Shown: positions 13,411-29,041 of the stretch, one piece after another
How positions within the stretch are numbered: the first letter of the stretch is position 1
Layout: each line of letters begins with the position of its first letter
Notes under the pieces: model-generated
The model's input: only the letters and a program-made list of their open reading frames with translations
The model's database searches: none
What the model was told of the DNA's origin: nothing
Assembly: GCA_016785225.1 (NCBI GenBank)
Contig: JAFBJZ010000872.1
Span: forward strand, 2,965,001-3,029,000
DNA length: 64,000 nt
Direction of reading: 5' to 3'
Source of the DNA: Psettodes erumei
Taxonomy: Eukaryota; Chordata; Actinopteri; Pleuronectiformes; Psettodidae
Program-made: the position numbers and the translations under genes

Positions 13411-16400
13411 CCATATTTTGTCTTTTCTCTATATATTGACACTTTGCGAAGGCCATAGATATAATCAGCTCACACAGTCCCTCTGCACTCTGTTGGTGTC
13501 ACAAGTTAAAATTCTACTATCCGTTTCAGTCATCAAATTCAAGGTTGTGGTCAGTTTTTGAACAGCAGAACCAGATTTATTTAAGGCACTTACTGGTCGC
13601 GAAGCTGTCATCATGTGCTCAGCCTTGGAGTGCCATGTTCACAGTTTTGCTCCTACAGCATGTCATTACACCTGTTTACGACAAAGGTCAGGGGGCAGGG
13701 CACGGCGCGGGCTAGAAGGTATGCCGAGGATGAGGAGAATGATGATGGATGAGGTGATGTGCTGATTGCTCCTATAGGGTATTTGCCTGATCATTTGGTT
13801 ATGGGATCTTCTTTTTGAGGGTGAGACCTAGGGGTGGCGGGGTGTGACAGGTGGAGGGATAAAGAAGTGGGGTCTACAACTTGACAGAAAAGGAATTAGG
13901 TCGTTGGTGTTACATAGCCTCACTAGGCTTTATTTAGTCTTCTTTTACTGCCAAGTGTCATTTGTTTGTAAGAAATATGACATTTTTAAATCTTCCTAAA
14001 TAACAGGCTCTTCAAATATATATGGTACTGTTTCAATAGATAGAACAGTGATTTTTACTTGAATATGATTTATACTGTGTATATATATATATGAATGAAC
14101 CAAAGGGCTGCTTTTTCCATAAGCCACCAATCTGTGTCAGTGTGAGTTTTTGTCTGTTTCTGTCTGTATTAACATCTATAGGTCTCCTCGTCTTTGTCTC
14201 TGTCAATATGTGTCTGCCTTTTCCTTTGTGTAATGGTGAAATCCTGAAAGACACCTCACATCATCTCTTGCTGCTTTACCCACAATCCCCTGTGGATAGC
14301 TAAACTGCAGGCCAGCAACCGCAAAGGTCACAGAAAACTACTGCTGCTTGCTTTGTTGATTAGTTTTGCTAAGCTACATTATCAAACCTTGCTGTGGAGC
14401 TTACCCTACTATGTGCTACATGTTATGTGATAGGATAACAATCAATTTTACCACCATTTTACTTTTAAGCCTTAGAAGAAGAAAGCCTTAGTGATTGACA
14501 TTGCAAAACAGCGCACAAAAAGCTCAGCATGTGAAATGGCTACTTGACCCTAATGGCTTTTTGACATACCCTGGTAATCAGAGTTACACTGGAAAAGTTC
14601 AGTTAAGGGAATTGCACAGGACCAGAGGTGCTTTATGTGCTGAACTACCATCCCTCTGGGTTTTATGGCCTCAAGCCATAATGGAGTGTTTGTGATTAGG
14701 TCATATGAAGGACAAAGGCTAATCCAGTCTGCATTAGATTTAAACCTGATAGAGTGAGGAGAAAACAGCAGTTGTGAAGTATTTGAGCATGATGTGTAAA
14801 GTCGTAAGCTCCACCATACTGTGGCCAGGGGTAGCATGTTCATGTTTGCTGGCTACGTTCCATTGTTCTGCATCGTAACGCCACCTCACAGAGAGCAGCA
14901 AAAAAACAATGTCCTCCAATCAAAAAGTTATGTAATGGATCCATGACCCCAGACTGCCTGCAAACACCTGTGATATGAAAGTGTCTATTGTCATCTCTGT
15001 CATTTATTTCAAGAGTCAAACATGTCATTTGGAGCGTTGGTGGGCTGTGATCAAAAAGTTAGTTAAAGGGATGAATTCTGTCATTCAAGACAAGCAATGC
15101 TGCTATTGATCATCACATGTGATGTGAGCCACACTGCAGGTTTTCAAATGCTGCAGTCCTATTATATGACTGCTGTAATGTTATAAAGCACTCAGGATGT
15201 CCGGTTTAGTCTTAATATCTCTTCATCTCAGCCGAGCCGGGCATCTGGCCCTGGAGCAATACAACCCAAATGACATGAAAGGGTTAGATGCTGTTTCTCT
15301 CTTAATGTCATTTCCAGCAGTCTAGTGCAGTGGTGTGGTGTTGTTTCCAGTATGCTGCTCGACTTTGTGTTGAAACAAAAGTGTAGCACTGTTAGTCCAA
15401 TTGACCTATGAAAGTACAAGAACAAGTCATTTGGCTGCAAGGATACTTCATATCATTTTATAGTAAAGTGCATCTTTTTTTAGACTGGGCACTGATATTA
15501 CCATGAGAGGATGCAGCGAGACTTTTCAGTATTTTTAGTTTCAGTTTCTAATCTGTTTGCTTGTGGAACCATTTTTAAGAAAAGGAATAATTAAATTCCT
15601 AAACTATTGCACCTAATATATAGCACAAATGCACTTTGCAGTGAAACCAGGCTTGCTTGCTGCAAATCACCCTTTGCTTGCACATACACAACGATCACAT
15701 ATGCCAAGGAGCTGTAGAGAAAAGTGTCTTTTATTTCTTTATGTTTTTTGAAGGACATCTATGACTTGTTTGCCTGGGACAACAGTGCAAAGTTATTATG
15801 TATATGCAAGAATATACACATTTTCCTAACACTGACAGGATATAGGTCCTCGCATGCATACTAATTCACAGCTGCTTGTTTTGGATGATGTGGGGCTGCA
15901 TTTTGATGAGAATCAACTCAGGCACTAAGTGGCAGGTGAAGCCCACTCACAATCTACTCAACAATGTCGGCATCAGAGCAGATAACTATGATGTAGCAAT
16001 TAATGCTTTATTGTTACAACTGTTCCTCATTAAACAAATATCGACCATACTTAATAGCCCACATCCCGTGGGGAAAAACTACCTCATTTTATTAGATGTC
16101 TGTGACATTGCAGTGTTTCTACTTAAGCTGTTTTATCTCACTTCTCTGTTCAAACTGTGGGTGTTGTCATGGTAATTATCTGCAACATTGTGGGGCAGTT
16201 TTGTGTTTTGTTGCTTTGGCTTCTGCTCATTGGAGGTGGCTGTTCAAATACACAGGAACACAAACACCCAGCTGGGGGGACCATTTAATGGGTCGGAACA
16301 CAATAATCTCTCGGGACAGGTGGAAGGGGTTGCAAGCTACCCGTTCAGCCATCAGCAATCAATGAGTGGATTGATGAATAATATCAATGAAATCATACAG

Positions 16401-19084
16401 AAAAACGAAGTATGAACACAGCATATGCGCCTGGCATGCAGTAAATATTACTTTTTTATTTTATTATGGGGCGGGGGTCACCCATGCCCCCCCCCCTCTA
16501 CCAGCTTTCGAGGAAATTGGTTCAATTGGTTTTTGCTTAATCCTGCTAACAGACAGACAAACAGCAAGGAAAACATAACCTCCATGGTGGAGGTAATGCA
16601 GTCGGAGCATTTCGGCCTGGCTCTCCAGCTGCTCCCCTGCAGGCCTTGCAGTGGAGACTCTTCTGGAAGACTGTGGTTGGGGAACAAGTGGTTTTCAGTT
16701 ACAGAAGTGTTTTCACACGGGGATCATCAACAACTGGTGCTTTCCTTCACCTCACACTATCCCCTCCCCATCGCTGCAGTCCACTAGCACATGATATCAA
16801 TAAATATCGCGGCTTTTGGCTCCTGCCTTGCTCCACGTGTCAAGGATTAAATTTTCGATAGTGTGTTAAGGATAGTTGCTGGGACAACCTGAAGCCCCGC
16901 TGATGCAGTTTAATCCAGCTATGCCTCATTATAACACAACCTTTTCTCCAGTGGTTTGGCCTGTGGTTTAAACATAGTTTCCTTATGTGTCAGATCAAAA
17001 GCAGCATTCTTGATTTGCTTCAAGTGTGTTGAAACCAAAAAATTTCATGTTTCTCACAGGACAAATAAATGCTTCATTGCTTTTTAGACCAAACTGGTGC
17101 ATCAGAATAACTATTAAATTTAGATTTTTGCTGATGCTGCCAAAGAATGAAAACACATTTTGCGTCGAGCTTGTTTTAACCTACTTAAACTGGTTTAGAG
17201 TTGTGAGTTAAGGGATTAAGGTATAGCGACAAAGCATATTGTATGCATACAGCTGCCATAGTTATGTCAAAGCCTACATGTACCTACTCAAAAACGTAAC
17301 TACACATTGCTACAGCAGATATGGCGATTTGCATGCAAGATTTGTGATTGATCAGCTTGCTACTGTTTTGTAACTCCTGCTCTCTATTTCTGGGAATGAA
17401 AGAACATAAACACAGTTATTACACAGCAGATGTGGAAATATAAATCAAACCCTATGCCACAGACATCTATGGTGGGAGTCCTGTTAACCCTTTGAGTCAA
17501 GTATACAGTCAATCCAACTTTAGATGCCTAATTGATGGGCTTGTCATAGAGATACTATATTAAGGTCTAAAGTTTGTGAACACTTACAAGAATCTATAAT
17601 ATGAGACGTTTTGCCACAGCTGTTAGAAATATCTGGATGCCAGTAATCCATGAAGAAATGTCAGTAAATGACGAACACCCCGGTTAGTCGCCTGTTGGTA
17701 AGTGCTCGTAAATACCAGGAAGGTTGTAGATTTCCCCTTTGCCGCTTGTTGTGTGTGTGTGTATGTGTTGTTAGGTGTCAGCGTGGGTGGTTTGATAAAG
17801 CTGAGTAAAGCAGCTGTCTTAAGCAGTTTCTGTGTAATTGTAATCCCCTCTGATCAGGCTCTCTGTAAACACCAGATAGTAAACCTAGCCTGGAGCTCGA
17901 CACACACATGAGCGCGCATCACTCTTTCTCTCGTTTCCTCTCTGTTTGAATGCCAGTACACCTGGACTTACAGATGCAAACACAAACACTTGTGTATATT
18001 GCTCCTGCATTTCACTGTTAATCTTAGAAACTTTGATGGATGCACCTGCAGTGACAAACCATATCTGCTTTGTGCATGTGCACGTTTGTGCATGTGTTCC
18101 TGCTCAGACGGTAAGGAGCAAAGAGAGAAAAAGGGCTGTGTGTCCCCAGCCTTTCATCTGTTTAAAGAAAAACAGAAGTGATTGAATTAAAACCCCTTTC
18201 CCCCTGCACGCCTGCACACACATGCAGACGTATACCCAGCCTGCCTGGCTTTTATTCAGAGCAGGATGAGCAGAGCTGGAGCACAAACATCAAATCCACC
18301 CCAAGCTGGGGATGTATTAACCTGTTTTTATCACTCCACAGTCTCCACACTGTGCATTGTGAATCACTAGCATCAAATTTACAGTGGTCAAATTTCAGTT
18401 TGTGCTGGTAGTTAGTGCCTGATTTTTGAAGTAAAGCTAATCATGCAATCATGGACTGAGACTGTCTTTCAATGCAGTTAACTGGTCTGACTTTATGTGA
18501 GAACAGCAAATTCAGAAGAGTATTTATGAAGGAGAGATGCTGCCTAAATTAACAAAGGCCACAGTTTGGCTGCACATGAGAAAAGAATATAGGATATGAT
18601 CAAAAATTTAAAAAATAGGAGCTGAGAATATCTAAAATAATGAAATTGACTTTGCATAATAATTCACAAAACAAAATCCATATACTGTACTATTCCAACA
18701 GTATGCACTATGATACATAATGATGACTGCAGTCATAATATGGATATTTTAGGTTCAATTCACATTTTAGCAACAGACTTATGATAGTTTACACATCCCT
18801 TTAAAATCAAGTGTTTTCATTCACATTTGAATTTAGTACCTGATCAACTTTAAATACTGATGAAATTCCATAAGCTTTCTTCTGCTTGTACAGTAATGTG
18901 GTGCCATTAAATTTAATGAAAACCTGCTGAGCCAGTGGCCTGTCATAGCGATTAGTGTGTTGGTTTGGATTCCAGCGTGGGTCAGGTCACTTGCAGCAGC
19001 AGGGTTAGTGGTTATCGCAGAGTAGGCAGCTTGGTTAGCCTGCAGGGTAGAAGCTACCCCAGATACTTCCAAATGTATCCATGC

Positions 19085-19085
<1 letters not shown>

Positions 19086-19119
<34 letters not shown>
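19086..19119. repeat. (TG)n microsatellite
   Basis: About seventeen uninterrupted TG units. Confidence 0.95.
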
Positions 19120-19120
<1 letters not shown>

Positions 19121-21240
19121 ACACTGTATGGGAGGGTGGGTATTACTGTGATGCCACGGCCAAGACAGGATAGAGACCCATAGCCAAGGACAAGAGACCG
19201 GTAGACCAACTAACATTGAGACTGAGCAGCCATCTGTCCCTCAGAGCTTTGCAACATGCAGCACTGAGCACCCACCCACTCACATAAACACATACGCACA
19301 CGCATATAATATAAACAGTTCCCCCAGTGCATTTAGCTGATGGATACTATGCATTTATAGAGTAGTGTATTGTAAGTGTTATGTTTCAGCAGTTCCTGAA
19401 TCCCCTGGTCCCTGCGCTGTGTTCTCCTGAGCCATCCTCAGAATCCATGAATGAATAAATAAAAACAAAGAATTGATTAATTTGACAATGAAAAATCAAT
19501 GCTCATGCTTTTGTGCTAATATTTCTCAATCCACTGAGCCTCTGCGTTGGTGTTGTTTTGCAGCCAGTTTCATTTTTTTTTCTTCTCCTTAGGATTAAAC
19601 AAGAAAATAAAGAAAATATGCAATGAAGTTCAGTGACCTGACAAACAAAAATATTATTTTCTACTCTTTTTCACTGTGTTTTAAACCTAAGGAGTCATAT
19701 CATGCAAGTGTTGTTTTTTATTTTTCAATGGGCACCATTGCTGATTTTAGCGAAAGTGTGAGGTCTGTCTCCACAGTGTTAACAACACATTCTGTTCATT
19801 CCACCAAAAAAAATGTCCACAGGGCCCAAATGCAGTGTCTTTGCAGACACACTTACACAATATGTAAAATTATCCCATAAAACAGATGCAAGCAGCATGG
19901 ATGTGTATAAGTAATGATGTTCAGATTGGCAAGGCTGTTTAACTCCTGATATCAAGAAACCATTCTTAATGAGCTCACGGGCCTGTGCATGTTTTCACTG
20001 GTGCGCATGAGGGTAACTGCTATACTATAATTATACTATAAAATATCTGAGTATTTGTTACTGTCTATAGATGTTCACATTTCCTAAATTATTCATGCTC
20101 CAGTGTGAGCTTGTTACATTGTAGACCAGAAACCACGCTCTGCTGCAGATCAGACAGCAGAGCGTCCCCCCTCCTATGTTCTGTCTGGTCAGTGAAGGTT
20201 CAACTCTGGCTCAGAGGAAGGGAAAGGAAAGAAAAAAAATGTTTGGGGGAAGAGAAGGGCAGCATACAGGTGGCAAACTCACCTATAGCACTTACGGTGG
20301 AGCAGCTATTGTGAGGGCTAGCTGTTTCTACTGTTTCTTAGTTTTTTGTAGCGATACAGACATATTTTGTTGATGAAGCTAACCTTTTTTAACCTATTTC
20401 CATTATCCATTGATAAATCAATATAAAAAATGTTTGAAAGTAGTGAAAAAGAGCCCATCACAATTTCCCAAAGTCAAGGGTGACCATCTCAAATCCAGAT
20501 TTTCAATGCCCACTTGTATAAAACTGCCGAAAACAACAAATACAGGAACAGGAAAGGAAAAAAACAAATCTGGGTTCAATCAATAAACACCAGATGCCTT
20601 CCATGCACCATCAGGAAAACACAGATACTTACACTCACAAATAGACAGACAGACACACAGACCATCATGTGAAATAAAAGCAAGCTTGGACGGAAGTTGT
20701 ATTTCCTTCACTGTCAGATGTGTTTTAAAGATTGCTGTGATACAAAGGTCCTTTTGCTATTAATAGTGAAAAAAGATTTGAGGAAAAAACAGAGATATAA
20801 AGAATACAATAGGGGATTGAACAGCACACCAAACATGGGGACATGGAATAATGGTCCGGAAGACAAGGATTGTATTCTTATGACTATGCAGCATGAAGCA
20901 GTTGTTTATTTAGAGGTGCTGTGCTGAAGCTCATCTGCTCCTTTGTAATATAACGTAGGCTACCTGCTGAAGAGCGGAACACAATACAACGCAATACTGG
21001 GAAACAAGATGCAACACTTACAATGACTATTGAAGGTAGCAGTAAAGGAACCACAGTAAGTGAAGGAACTGAAGCAGTTCATCATTGTCCATGTCCTAAT
21101 TTTCCCCCGTAACCTTTAAGCAAAGCTGAAGCATTTAGTCATTATTGCATGTAACCTTTTCATGTCGCCCATAGCACCCTTTATCTTCTGTATGATAGTC
21201 AGTTCTGCTGTTATGGATTACTGTTAGATCACTGACTGCC

Positions 21241-21312
21241 ATCTCTCTCTCTCCCTCTCTTTGTCCTTTTGCTCTCTCTCTCTCTCTCCGTCTCTTTGTC
21301 TTCCTCTCTCTG
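21241..21312. repeat. (CT)n-rich tract
   Basis: Interrupted CTCTCT runs broken by TTTGTC; intronic. The minus-strand frame over it is Arg/Glu-rich and repeat-derived. Confidence 0.85.
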
Positions 21313-24300
21313 TACTGCAGTGTAGGCAGAGACTTGTCTCCTCTAATTACACTGAAAATGATGTGATCATTCAACAAAGAGAATCCCTGATGACATCTGA
21401 CAAAACAAAAGGAAAAGTTTGTCAGGTAGGAAAATGAATCACACTGTGGTCTCACTAAAGGTCTAATACCTGGGCGGTTTACTTGGGGTTTGTGTACAGC
21501 ACCAGTGTATGTCTTCAACCATTATGAACCCTTTCCTACAGACACAGCTAAAGATTTCCAGATTTTTCAATGGTTTTGTTCAATCTGGGGAAAAGTTAAA
21601 TGTGACACAGGGGAGATGGGTCCATTAAAAAAAAATCTGTTATAATACTTGATCATGTTAAAGGCAGAACCCACTGAATAGCATACAGTCTACAGTATAC
21701 TTAAAGTTAAAGACCAACTGTAAGACCAGCTATTTTTTGCTCCACATCGTACATCAGGTTTGAAACCATACAAACAGCAAAGCACAAAAATGTCTATGTA
21801 ACGTTCACACCAACACGTTCGCACACGTACAAACACACAACGCCCCACTTCCATCCCATCCACCAACGCCACCCCAGAGGACCCTTCATTTACTGTTGCC
21901 TTCCCACCCTTTATTCTATAATCAAGTGAGTCTCTCCATACGGACTCTCTTGGGTGTTCGTGTGTGTGAGTAGTGTTCGCAGCACCACAGCACCCAGTGC
22001 ATCAAGAGCACATGTTAGGAAAGGCACCATGGTATCCACCCCCAATGACTGACGACTCCCAAGCTTATTGGGGTTTTGTTGCCGTGGCAGCGTCTCATTA
22101 TGTAAATGATGTCTCCCTGATGAGAAGGAGGCAGGCGCAGCCATGATGTTCACTGCTCCAGACTGTGTAAAATTGGCTTCAGGGACCAGTGAAGGATTGC
22201 TGCTATATTTAGCAGTCATCTTAACAATATCTTTGTTCTGCATTCTTTCTCAGATCCTTAAAACAGAGGACCCACTCACATTTAGTCCTCACTTCATCAT
22301 TTTCACACAACAAGTGCTAAAAAATTACTCATGTGAGCACACAAACGCACACACCAACATTTCATCAGAGACTTTGACATTTACTATGTCAGTTTGATGT
22401 GACTTTAACCGTCCACCATTTTATCTGAATTTCTTTGATCTTCCTCTCGCTGTTTAATGTTTTTGCTGCAAATGTATTGCTGATCCATTCTCTGTTCTCA
22501 TCAGTGCTGAATAAATGAGCTTTCTCTGAGGAGTGGTACTAATGGCATTCTGCTATATATCATCTCTCATGTTCCAGCTCAAGAAAAGCCAATACTAAGA
22601 ACTCCAGTCATCCCAGACATTAAACATGGCCCAAAGATGTGAATCTTTACAGCATGTATATGTGACTCAGGTGTGACTTTTGTCCCCTTCTCAGTATCTA
22701 TGCATTAGTGATAATAGTCTTTCAGCTGTCTCTGAAGGTGTCAGGGATTGTGGCTTTCCTCATTACAGACCTAAACCACACCAATGTTTAGGCTGCATTA
22801 TCCCCCCCTCTCCATCAGTCAAGACACCTGAGAGTGCAAACACACACTCTTACATCCTCAGCCTTCACTTTCAGAGAGACTGTGCGCACACCAATTGCTA
22901 CTTTGAGTGACTGACCAGGAGATCAATATGGTCAAAGAGCATTAACCTCCAGAGTGCAAGGCAGCTTGCTGAAGGTAGCAGGGTCAGTCAAAACCTTAAT
23001 TAATGAGCAATATTGAAAATGGTTTTCTCTTCCTCACACTTCCTGCCCCTGCCGTACACCGGCTACATCTTCTCATCCACCATCCTCACCAACCAGTCGC
23101 ATAGCAACTCTAAGCCTAACATAGAACATAACTTTCACGTGCATGATCAAAAACCTTTCAGGGGCAGTTTAATGTTGCTGCGAAATGTTCACTGTAAGTG
23201 TCCCATTGATGTCTTTCATACTCATGTAATGTATGCAATGAAGACTTGAAGGGATTTGATAAATTGTATTAAGTGTATTTTGTCATTATTAGCATGTGAA
23301 TTCTTGATTTATGGCCAAAATATGTGTTTTGTTTTACGACCTTGACTTCTGACCACTAAAATCTAATCATTTCCTCCCTGACTCTGAGAGCCAAGACTGA
23401 ATAAATTCCCCCAGGCATTACTAAGATATCAATTTCACAAGAATGGGATGTATGGACAGCCAACCTGAAAAAGCATCACCATCGCCAGCACATAGAAACA
23501 CCACACTACTCCCTCCATTTGCACTGAAGGATTAAAATGCACTTAATTAGCGAAAAGCAAATTCATTCAACACAAACATTTCTGGCCAACATTTCCATTC
23601 TTATGATTTAACACAAAATAGTTGCATATGAATGTAATTTACAGATGAAATTGCAGTGGCAGGTGTCCAGGAATGCTGGTCCAAGAAATTCCAGTTTATA
23701 CATAAAACTGTGTGTCTGAAAAATAAATAGCTTTGCTTTAAGAAAATGTAATTTACATCATAGCTTTCGTTCAGCACTTTCCTATAATGTTTTGTACGCT
23801 GTCCCAATGTGTTTTATATACTGTAATAAACAACACAAACAAAATTCTAAAATACAAATGCAGTTTTGAGCCAACACCAGCACTTTAGAGACACGATACA
23901 CCAGCTCAAACTTGTTAAAATAAAGGCAGAACGACAATGTCTTTAAATCTGAACCCACCCTGCTCAAACTGCTGGCTGCTATTTGTACCCGCTGCCACAC
24001 ACAACTTACACACAATGCTGTGCATTAAGAAACAGATTCCAGGATTTCAGAAAAGCAAGGTCGGGCATTTTTGACATGTGACATACTTCGGACAAATAAT
24101 GGATCAGGCATCATAGAGCCGGTGCCACCCTCCTAAGGCAATACCTTTATCTTCCCCAGTTGACCAGTTCATCAGGCCAGTTCAGGACCTCAGCTTCTGC
24201 TTTTCACACTAGTATCTCTTCTCATTAGCAGTGAGTCCTGTTGAGGTGGAACACTGATGCATGCTGAAGTAAGGCCCTGTTCCTAACTTGCCTTCGAAAT

Positions 24301-27194
24301 GAGCTGCAGGAATGGAGGAGAGGACAACACAGGTAATCCTGTTAACTATTATGTTAACTACAACTGCATGTGTGCAAAGGAGACGCTGGTCTGCCATTCT
24401 GGTGTCTTCCTGGTAAATCATCAGACTGAGACCACAGCCTTGCTCAGATTAAGAAGCTGCCAATCTAATCATTAATATCCATTCTGCTCAGACGAGAGGC
24501 AATCATTTGCCTTAACCATAAGGGCTACAGGGGCCTGCTGGCCAGTTCAACCCTTTTTCCCTGGCCTGAAATATTTCAGTTTATAACTCCTGTTTATTAC
24601 AACTTGTCTAGCCTTATCGCCTCCTTTTCTTACCTCGCCTTAATCCCCTTTATAATTTTCACCAACTTTAATTAGTTCATGTCCAGAGCAACTATTAATC
24701 CTGGACGTGATTTAAAATATAGGATCCAGCATGGCCATAAAACCTTTGAACACGACACAATTTTAAGCTGTCTTCTCAAGGCTCCATGCAAGTTGTATGG
24801 ATGACAACAACTCAAGGCTTCTACAGTAGCCTTGGGATACTGTGATTGCTTCTGTGACCTCTTTGTGCCCTCAAAATCTACAAGAGTTCTCAACAGTTTT
24901 ATACAAGGTCTGTTGTAGTCATATTTATAATGTACCTGTGCATGAAAAACTGAAAACTACAGTATGCTGACCCTTAAGTCTGGCTTTTGCTTCTTTTTAG
25001 TTTTTACTATGTTTTCGTCTTATGCAAACATGATGAAATTCAAAAAGGACCTTCTTTCTTTCATTCCTAAATAAATGTAGAAGACATCTGCGGTATATAG
25101 CTCCTGCAGAACTGCTGGTGGCACATACTGTACACAGTGAAATTGAGCTGAGGGTGGTGTGAAGGCTTGCAGACAAATGAGTCAGTGCTGCCACATGCTC
25201 AGCTGAACAGATGAGCTCTTTCCTTCATCTCAGAAGGGCTAACAGCATTTGATCTACGGTGAGCCCATTAGCACTCTGAGGTGGATTGTCACACGCCTGG
25301 CAATGGTATATATGGGGATGAATTGATTCTGCCATTTGTATCTCCTCTGTATGAGCGTGAAAAAAAGAAACTATACAGTGACATTAATGTGTGCTCTCTT
25401 CAGGGCAGCAGTAAAGAGCAGAGCAGATAAAGACGCACTTGAGGACAATTTTCTGCTGATGTCACCTTGTCCAGTTTAGCAGATAATAAGCTAGAGGAAA
25501 AACTGTCATGTCCCCCACTTCTTAGTCCTATTAAGGCTGTGCACCAAGAAGAAGATTGCTAACATCAACTAGGCTTCTAGGTTTTAGCATTTATAGGAAA
25601 GGGTTAGTGGGTCCCATATGGCTGATGCCTTATGATTCATGTGACATCATTAAGTTAAATATGCAGTGGAAAAACACATCATAAAATGTTTCAGTGTTCT
25701 GGCCCCGTGGAGAGACATCATTTATTGTTATTAGGGCAGTTTGACACACATAACCACAATTACACAGGATTATCTTTAGATGGGATTAACTGCTGTAGCA
25801 TGGAGTGCATTTCTGAAAGTAAAATTGCAGTAATCCAGAACCACAGGTAGTAGATAATCCCACACCTATTTGTCAGAGTTCTGATTTATACCATTATTTT
25901 GATGAAAGAATTCGGTTGTAGAAATTAGATTACTCTCATGAACCATGTTTAACATCAGTAGATCACAGACTAATCTGAAGCAGGCCATAAGCGATTTTAT
26001 TGTAGCACTAAATAACTATTTGGCTCCAGTAACGTCCAGTCCAACACTGTACTTCCAACCAACATGATATAAAAATGTAGAACACTGTCCACTTCGTACT
26101 CATGCTTATCCCTCGCAGCGACAGTGTCACTAATGTAGAAAAATGTGGTTTATGTGAGATTCCAGTAAACCATATAACTGCATCTGCTACTGCATTGGTA
26201 TATTTCTGTGTTTAGCGAGATTCAGCAGAGAGCCAGATGTTTTAACATTCATGGCCATTTTGTTAATGAGGATTAAAACCCTTCAGTCCCTCTGAGTGAC
26301 AATATTTGGAGAGGAAGCCAAATGACGTGACCGACTTCATGTCTATCAGGAGGACTATAAGAATTTAAAAGGAAACAAAAGTTGACTAAGAATGACACAG
26401 ATCAACAGAAACCTGGGGTTAGATGAGTACGAAAAAAGAGAAAGAAATGTAGGGATACCAGAGACATGTCTTCACTGGCTCTGCCAGAAGGAGGCATGTT
26501 GCTCTGTGAACTGAGGGGACAGCTCACAAAGCCATTCACCTTAGAAGGCATGCAGCTTTGTGGATTACCAGCAGCAAGCAGACTAATGCATCAGAACAGC
26601 CAGGTATTCAGAGATTTTAGGGGTGGAATACTTCTGGCAGAGATGAGCATAGAGACAGGGCTGTTCCATTACAAAGTGAACAGTGAGTGCAAAGAGAAAT
26701 GAATAAGATGACAAATGTGCTTTTTCCTCTCCTTTTTCCTATATGTTGCAGATACATTCCACCACCAATTGATGAATAATATACCACTTCAAACTCTGAC
26801 ACAACCAACTCCAACTCTCACTGTTGTTGGCATACTTAAGAGAACACAACTTTCCTCTTGATGAAACAAATTGTACAAAATCCCAGAGACAAAACACACG
26901 AAACACAAACAGACCGGAAACCAGAAGGCAATCGCAGGACACCCCACGTCAGAATCCCAAGCTGACAGAGGAATAGAGGAGACGGGCTCTCAACAGTACC
27001 AAACAGTGATCAGCGCGCAAGTTGGCGATGGAGAGTGGCAGATCTCTGATGCGAGGCGAGCCAGTTTCCTCCGGCAAGCGTGGCTGGATCTGCGTCAGTA
27101 CCAGGAAAGCGTCTGACAGGGAACAACTACACCATCCTGACACCACAAATACTTTTATCTGTCCTTACAAACTACAGTGTATGCCAAATTGATG

Positions 27195-27228
27195 GTGTGT
27201 GTGTGTGTGTATGTGTATGTGTGTTTGT
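27195..27228. repeat. (TG)n microsatellite with TATG interruptions
   Basis: TG run broken by two TATG units. Confidence 0.9.
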
Positions 27229-27459
27229 TATATTGTAGGGAATATAGAAGGGAATGAGCTTTACTTTCTGAAGAAAATGACCTGCTTTGACTGAATTAAA
27301 GAGAAAGAGAATATGTGCTTTAGTAGTATGCATACATTAATAGCCGATCAAAGCAAAAACCAAAAAATGGCTTATTTTTCAAACATTCAGTCGAGAAGAC
27401 AATGAAACATGTCAGTGAAGATACCGACTACATCTAAATGTGATGTCATGATAATTAAA

Positions 27460-27760
27460 CAATGGCCGAATCCTCCCCTGACTGCACTCTATTCAAAAGG
27501 GCCAGTCATTAGATCAAAAGATCTTAATGACACTGTAGACAGCGAGCGGTTTTGCAGATGAGATTAGAGCAGGTATCAGTGTTGAGGAGGACTGAGCTGC
27601 CTGCATTGTGATTAATGAAGCAGCTCTAAACTCCTCTCTGTGTATCTATTGATTAACTTCTGTGGTTGTGGCCATGGCCTCACGCTAAAATAATTTGCCC
27701 TGCAAATATGCAAGAGCATGAATTCTGCTCAGCATGGACCTGCAGTTTGAGGCCAAAGGG
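27460..27760. promoter_or_regulatory. candidate conserved non-coding element
   Basis: A repeat-free segment with densely packed motif-like words: agatcaaaagatctt (palindromic AAGATCTT flanking a CAAAAG TCF-like core) near 27512, gattaatgaag near 27611, attgattaac near 27649 and aaaataattt near 27688. This resembles developmental enhancers. The claim is pattern-based and untested. Confidence 0.3.
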
Positions 27761-29041
27761 GGAAGTCTGAGGAGAGAGGCAGAAGTGCAGTCAACAGTTC
27801 ATTGCCCATGTGAATGTTATATATTTATAATCTGCAACTACATGTGTTGATTTTCTGAAGCTGAAAATGTAAACTGTGATGGAGAGTGATAGATTGGGTT
27901 GTATAACAACAGTGAGGTTGAAAATATCTGCATAGCTGATGCACAGTGCATAACTGCAGCAATGTTAATGGATATGAACAGTTCATAAAGTTTCAGTCTC
28001 TGGAAAGTTGTGAAGTTGCGAGTGTGTGCATGTCATGCTGTGACACGTCACTTTGTCTAGACAACTTAGCTTCACAAGGACGGGGGGAAACTAACAGTGT
28101 GATTCACTGGTGTTGATACTGGAGCTCCGATGCACACTACCTCCTTCTGCCCTTTCCCTTTGCCACTGCAGACTTTCTGTTTTCACATGTAATGCCACAG
28201 GATGAATTATGGCCTTTTCCACTAAGCTGCAAAACAGATTACCGCCACAAAACTGACATTTGCCAGCCGCACATAATACTGGAATGACAAAAAGTGACTT
28301 TGTCACTGAGCTGCACAGTTTTAATGGCACATCTTTTTCTGTATGATCACTGTTGGGACCAACACAGAGTAAATATATTAATATAAAGTTTTATTTGGAG
28401 GAAAGACTTTTATTTCCATCCATCAATCCAATATCTATTCTGCTTCTCCCTATAACATTTTTAAACTAACACACACATGGGTTTTCAGAGATTTCCAAGC
28501 CTATAATTCAAATTCCAAGATATACTGTAAGTATGGAGAATGATGAATCAGCTAATATCTTTAGATGGTTTAAGTTGATATGAGGTAATTGAAACTGAAA
28601 GCCTGATTAACAAGTAGCCACAAAACTAATAACCAATAACAATTAATAAATGCATTCCTATCTAATCTTGCAGATAAATGTGACACTCCAGACTGAGTCC
28701 AAAAAACTATTTTTGTCAAAGTGAAGAAGGTAAATGAAAGGCAATGTGATTATCATTTATGTTCTGAAAAGGGCAGGGAAGTCAGAAGCTTCTGTAGGCC
28801 AACAGCTTGCAGAAACAAAGCTGTGGAGATGGCAGGTGGTTCCTGAATTTAATGGACTGTTTCGCTGAAATAATTTGTGGGACAGGTGGTTGCCAACATT
28901 GGCAGGGTCAGTGCTGATATTCCCTGCACAATTCCCTGCTATTCGAGTCACTGGTGGGGGCAGTTGGCACAAAATGAACCTCTCAGTGATGCAGATAGTG
29001 AACCACAATTTCTGTTTTCTTTTTTTCTTGATTTGTTTTGG

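Noticed and set aside
18833..19216. 127-codon minus-strand frame
   Set aside because: Crosses a (TG)n microsatellite and has no protein resemblance.
21135..21518. 127-codon minus-strand Arg/Glu-rich frame
   Set aside because: The charged part is a translated (CT)n tract.
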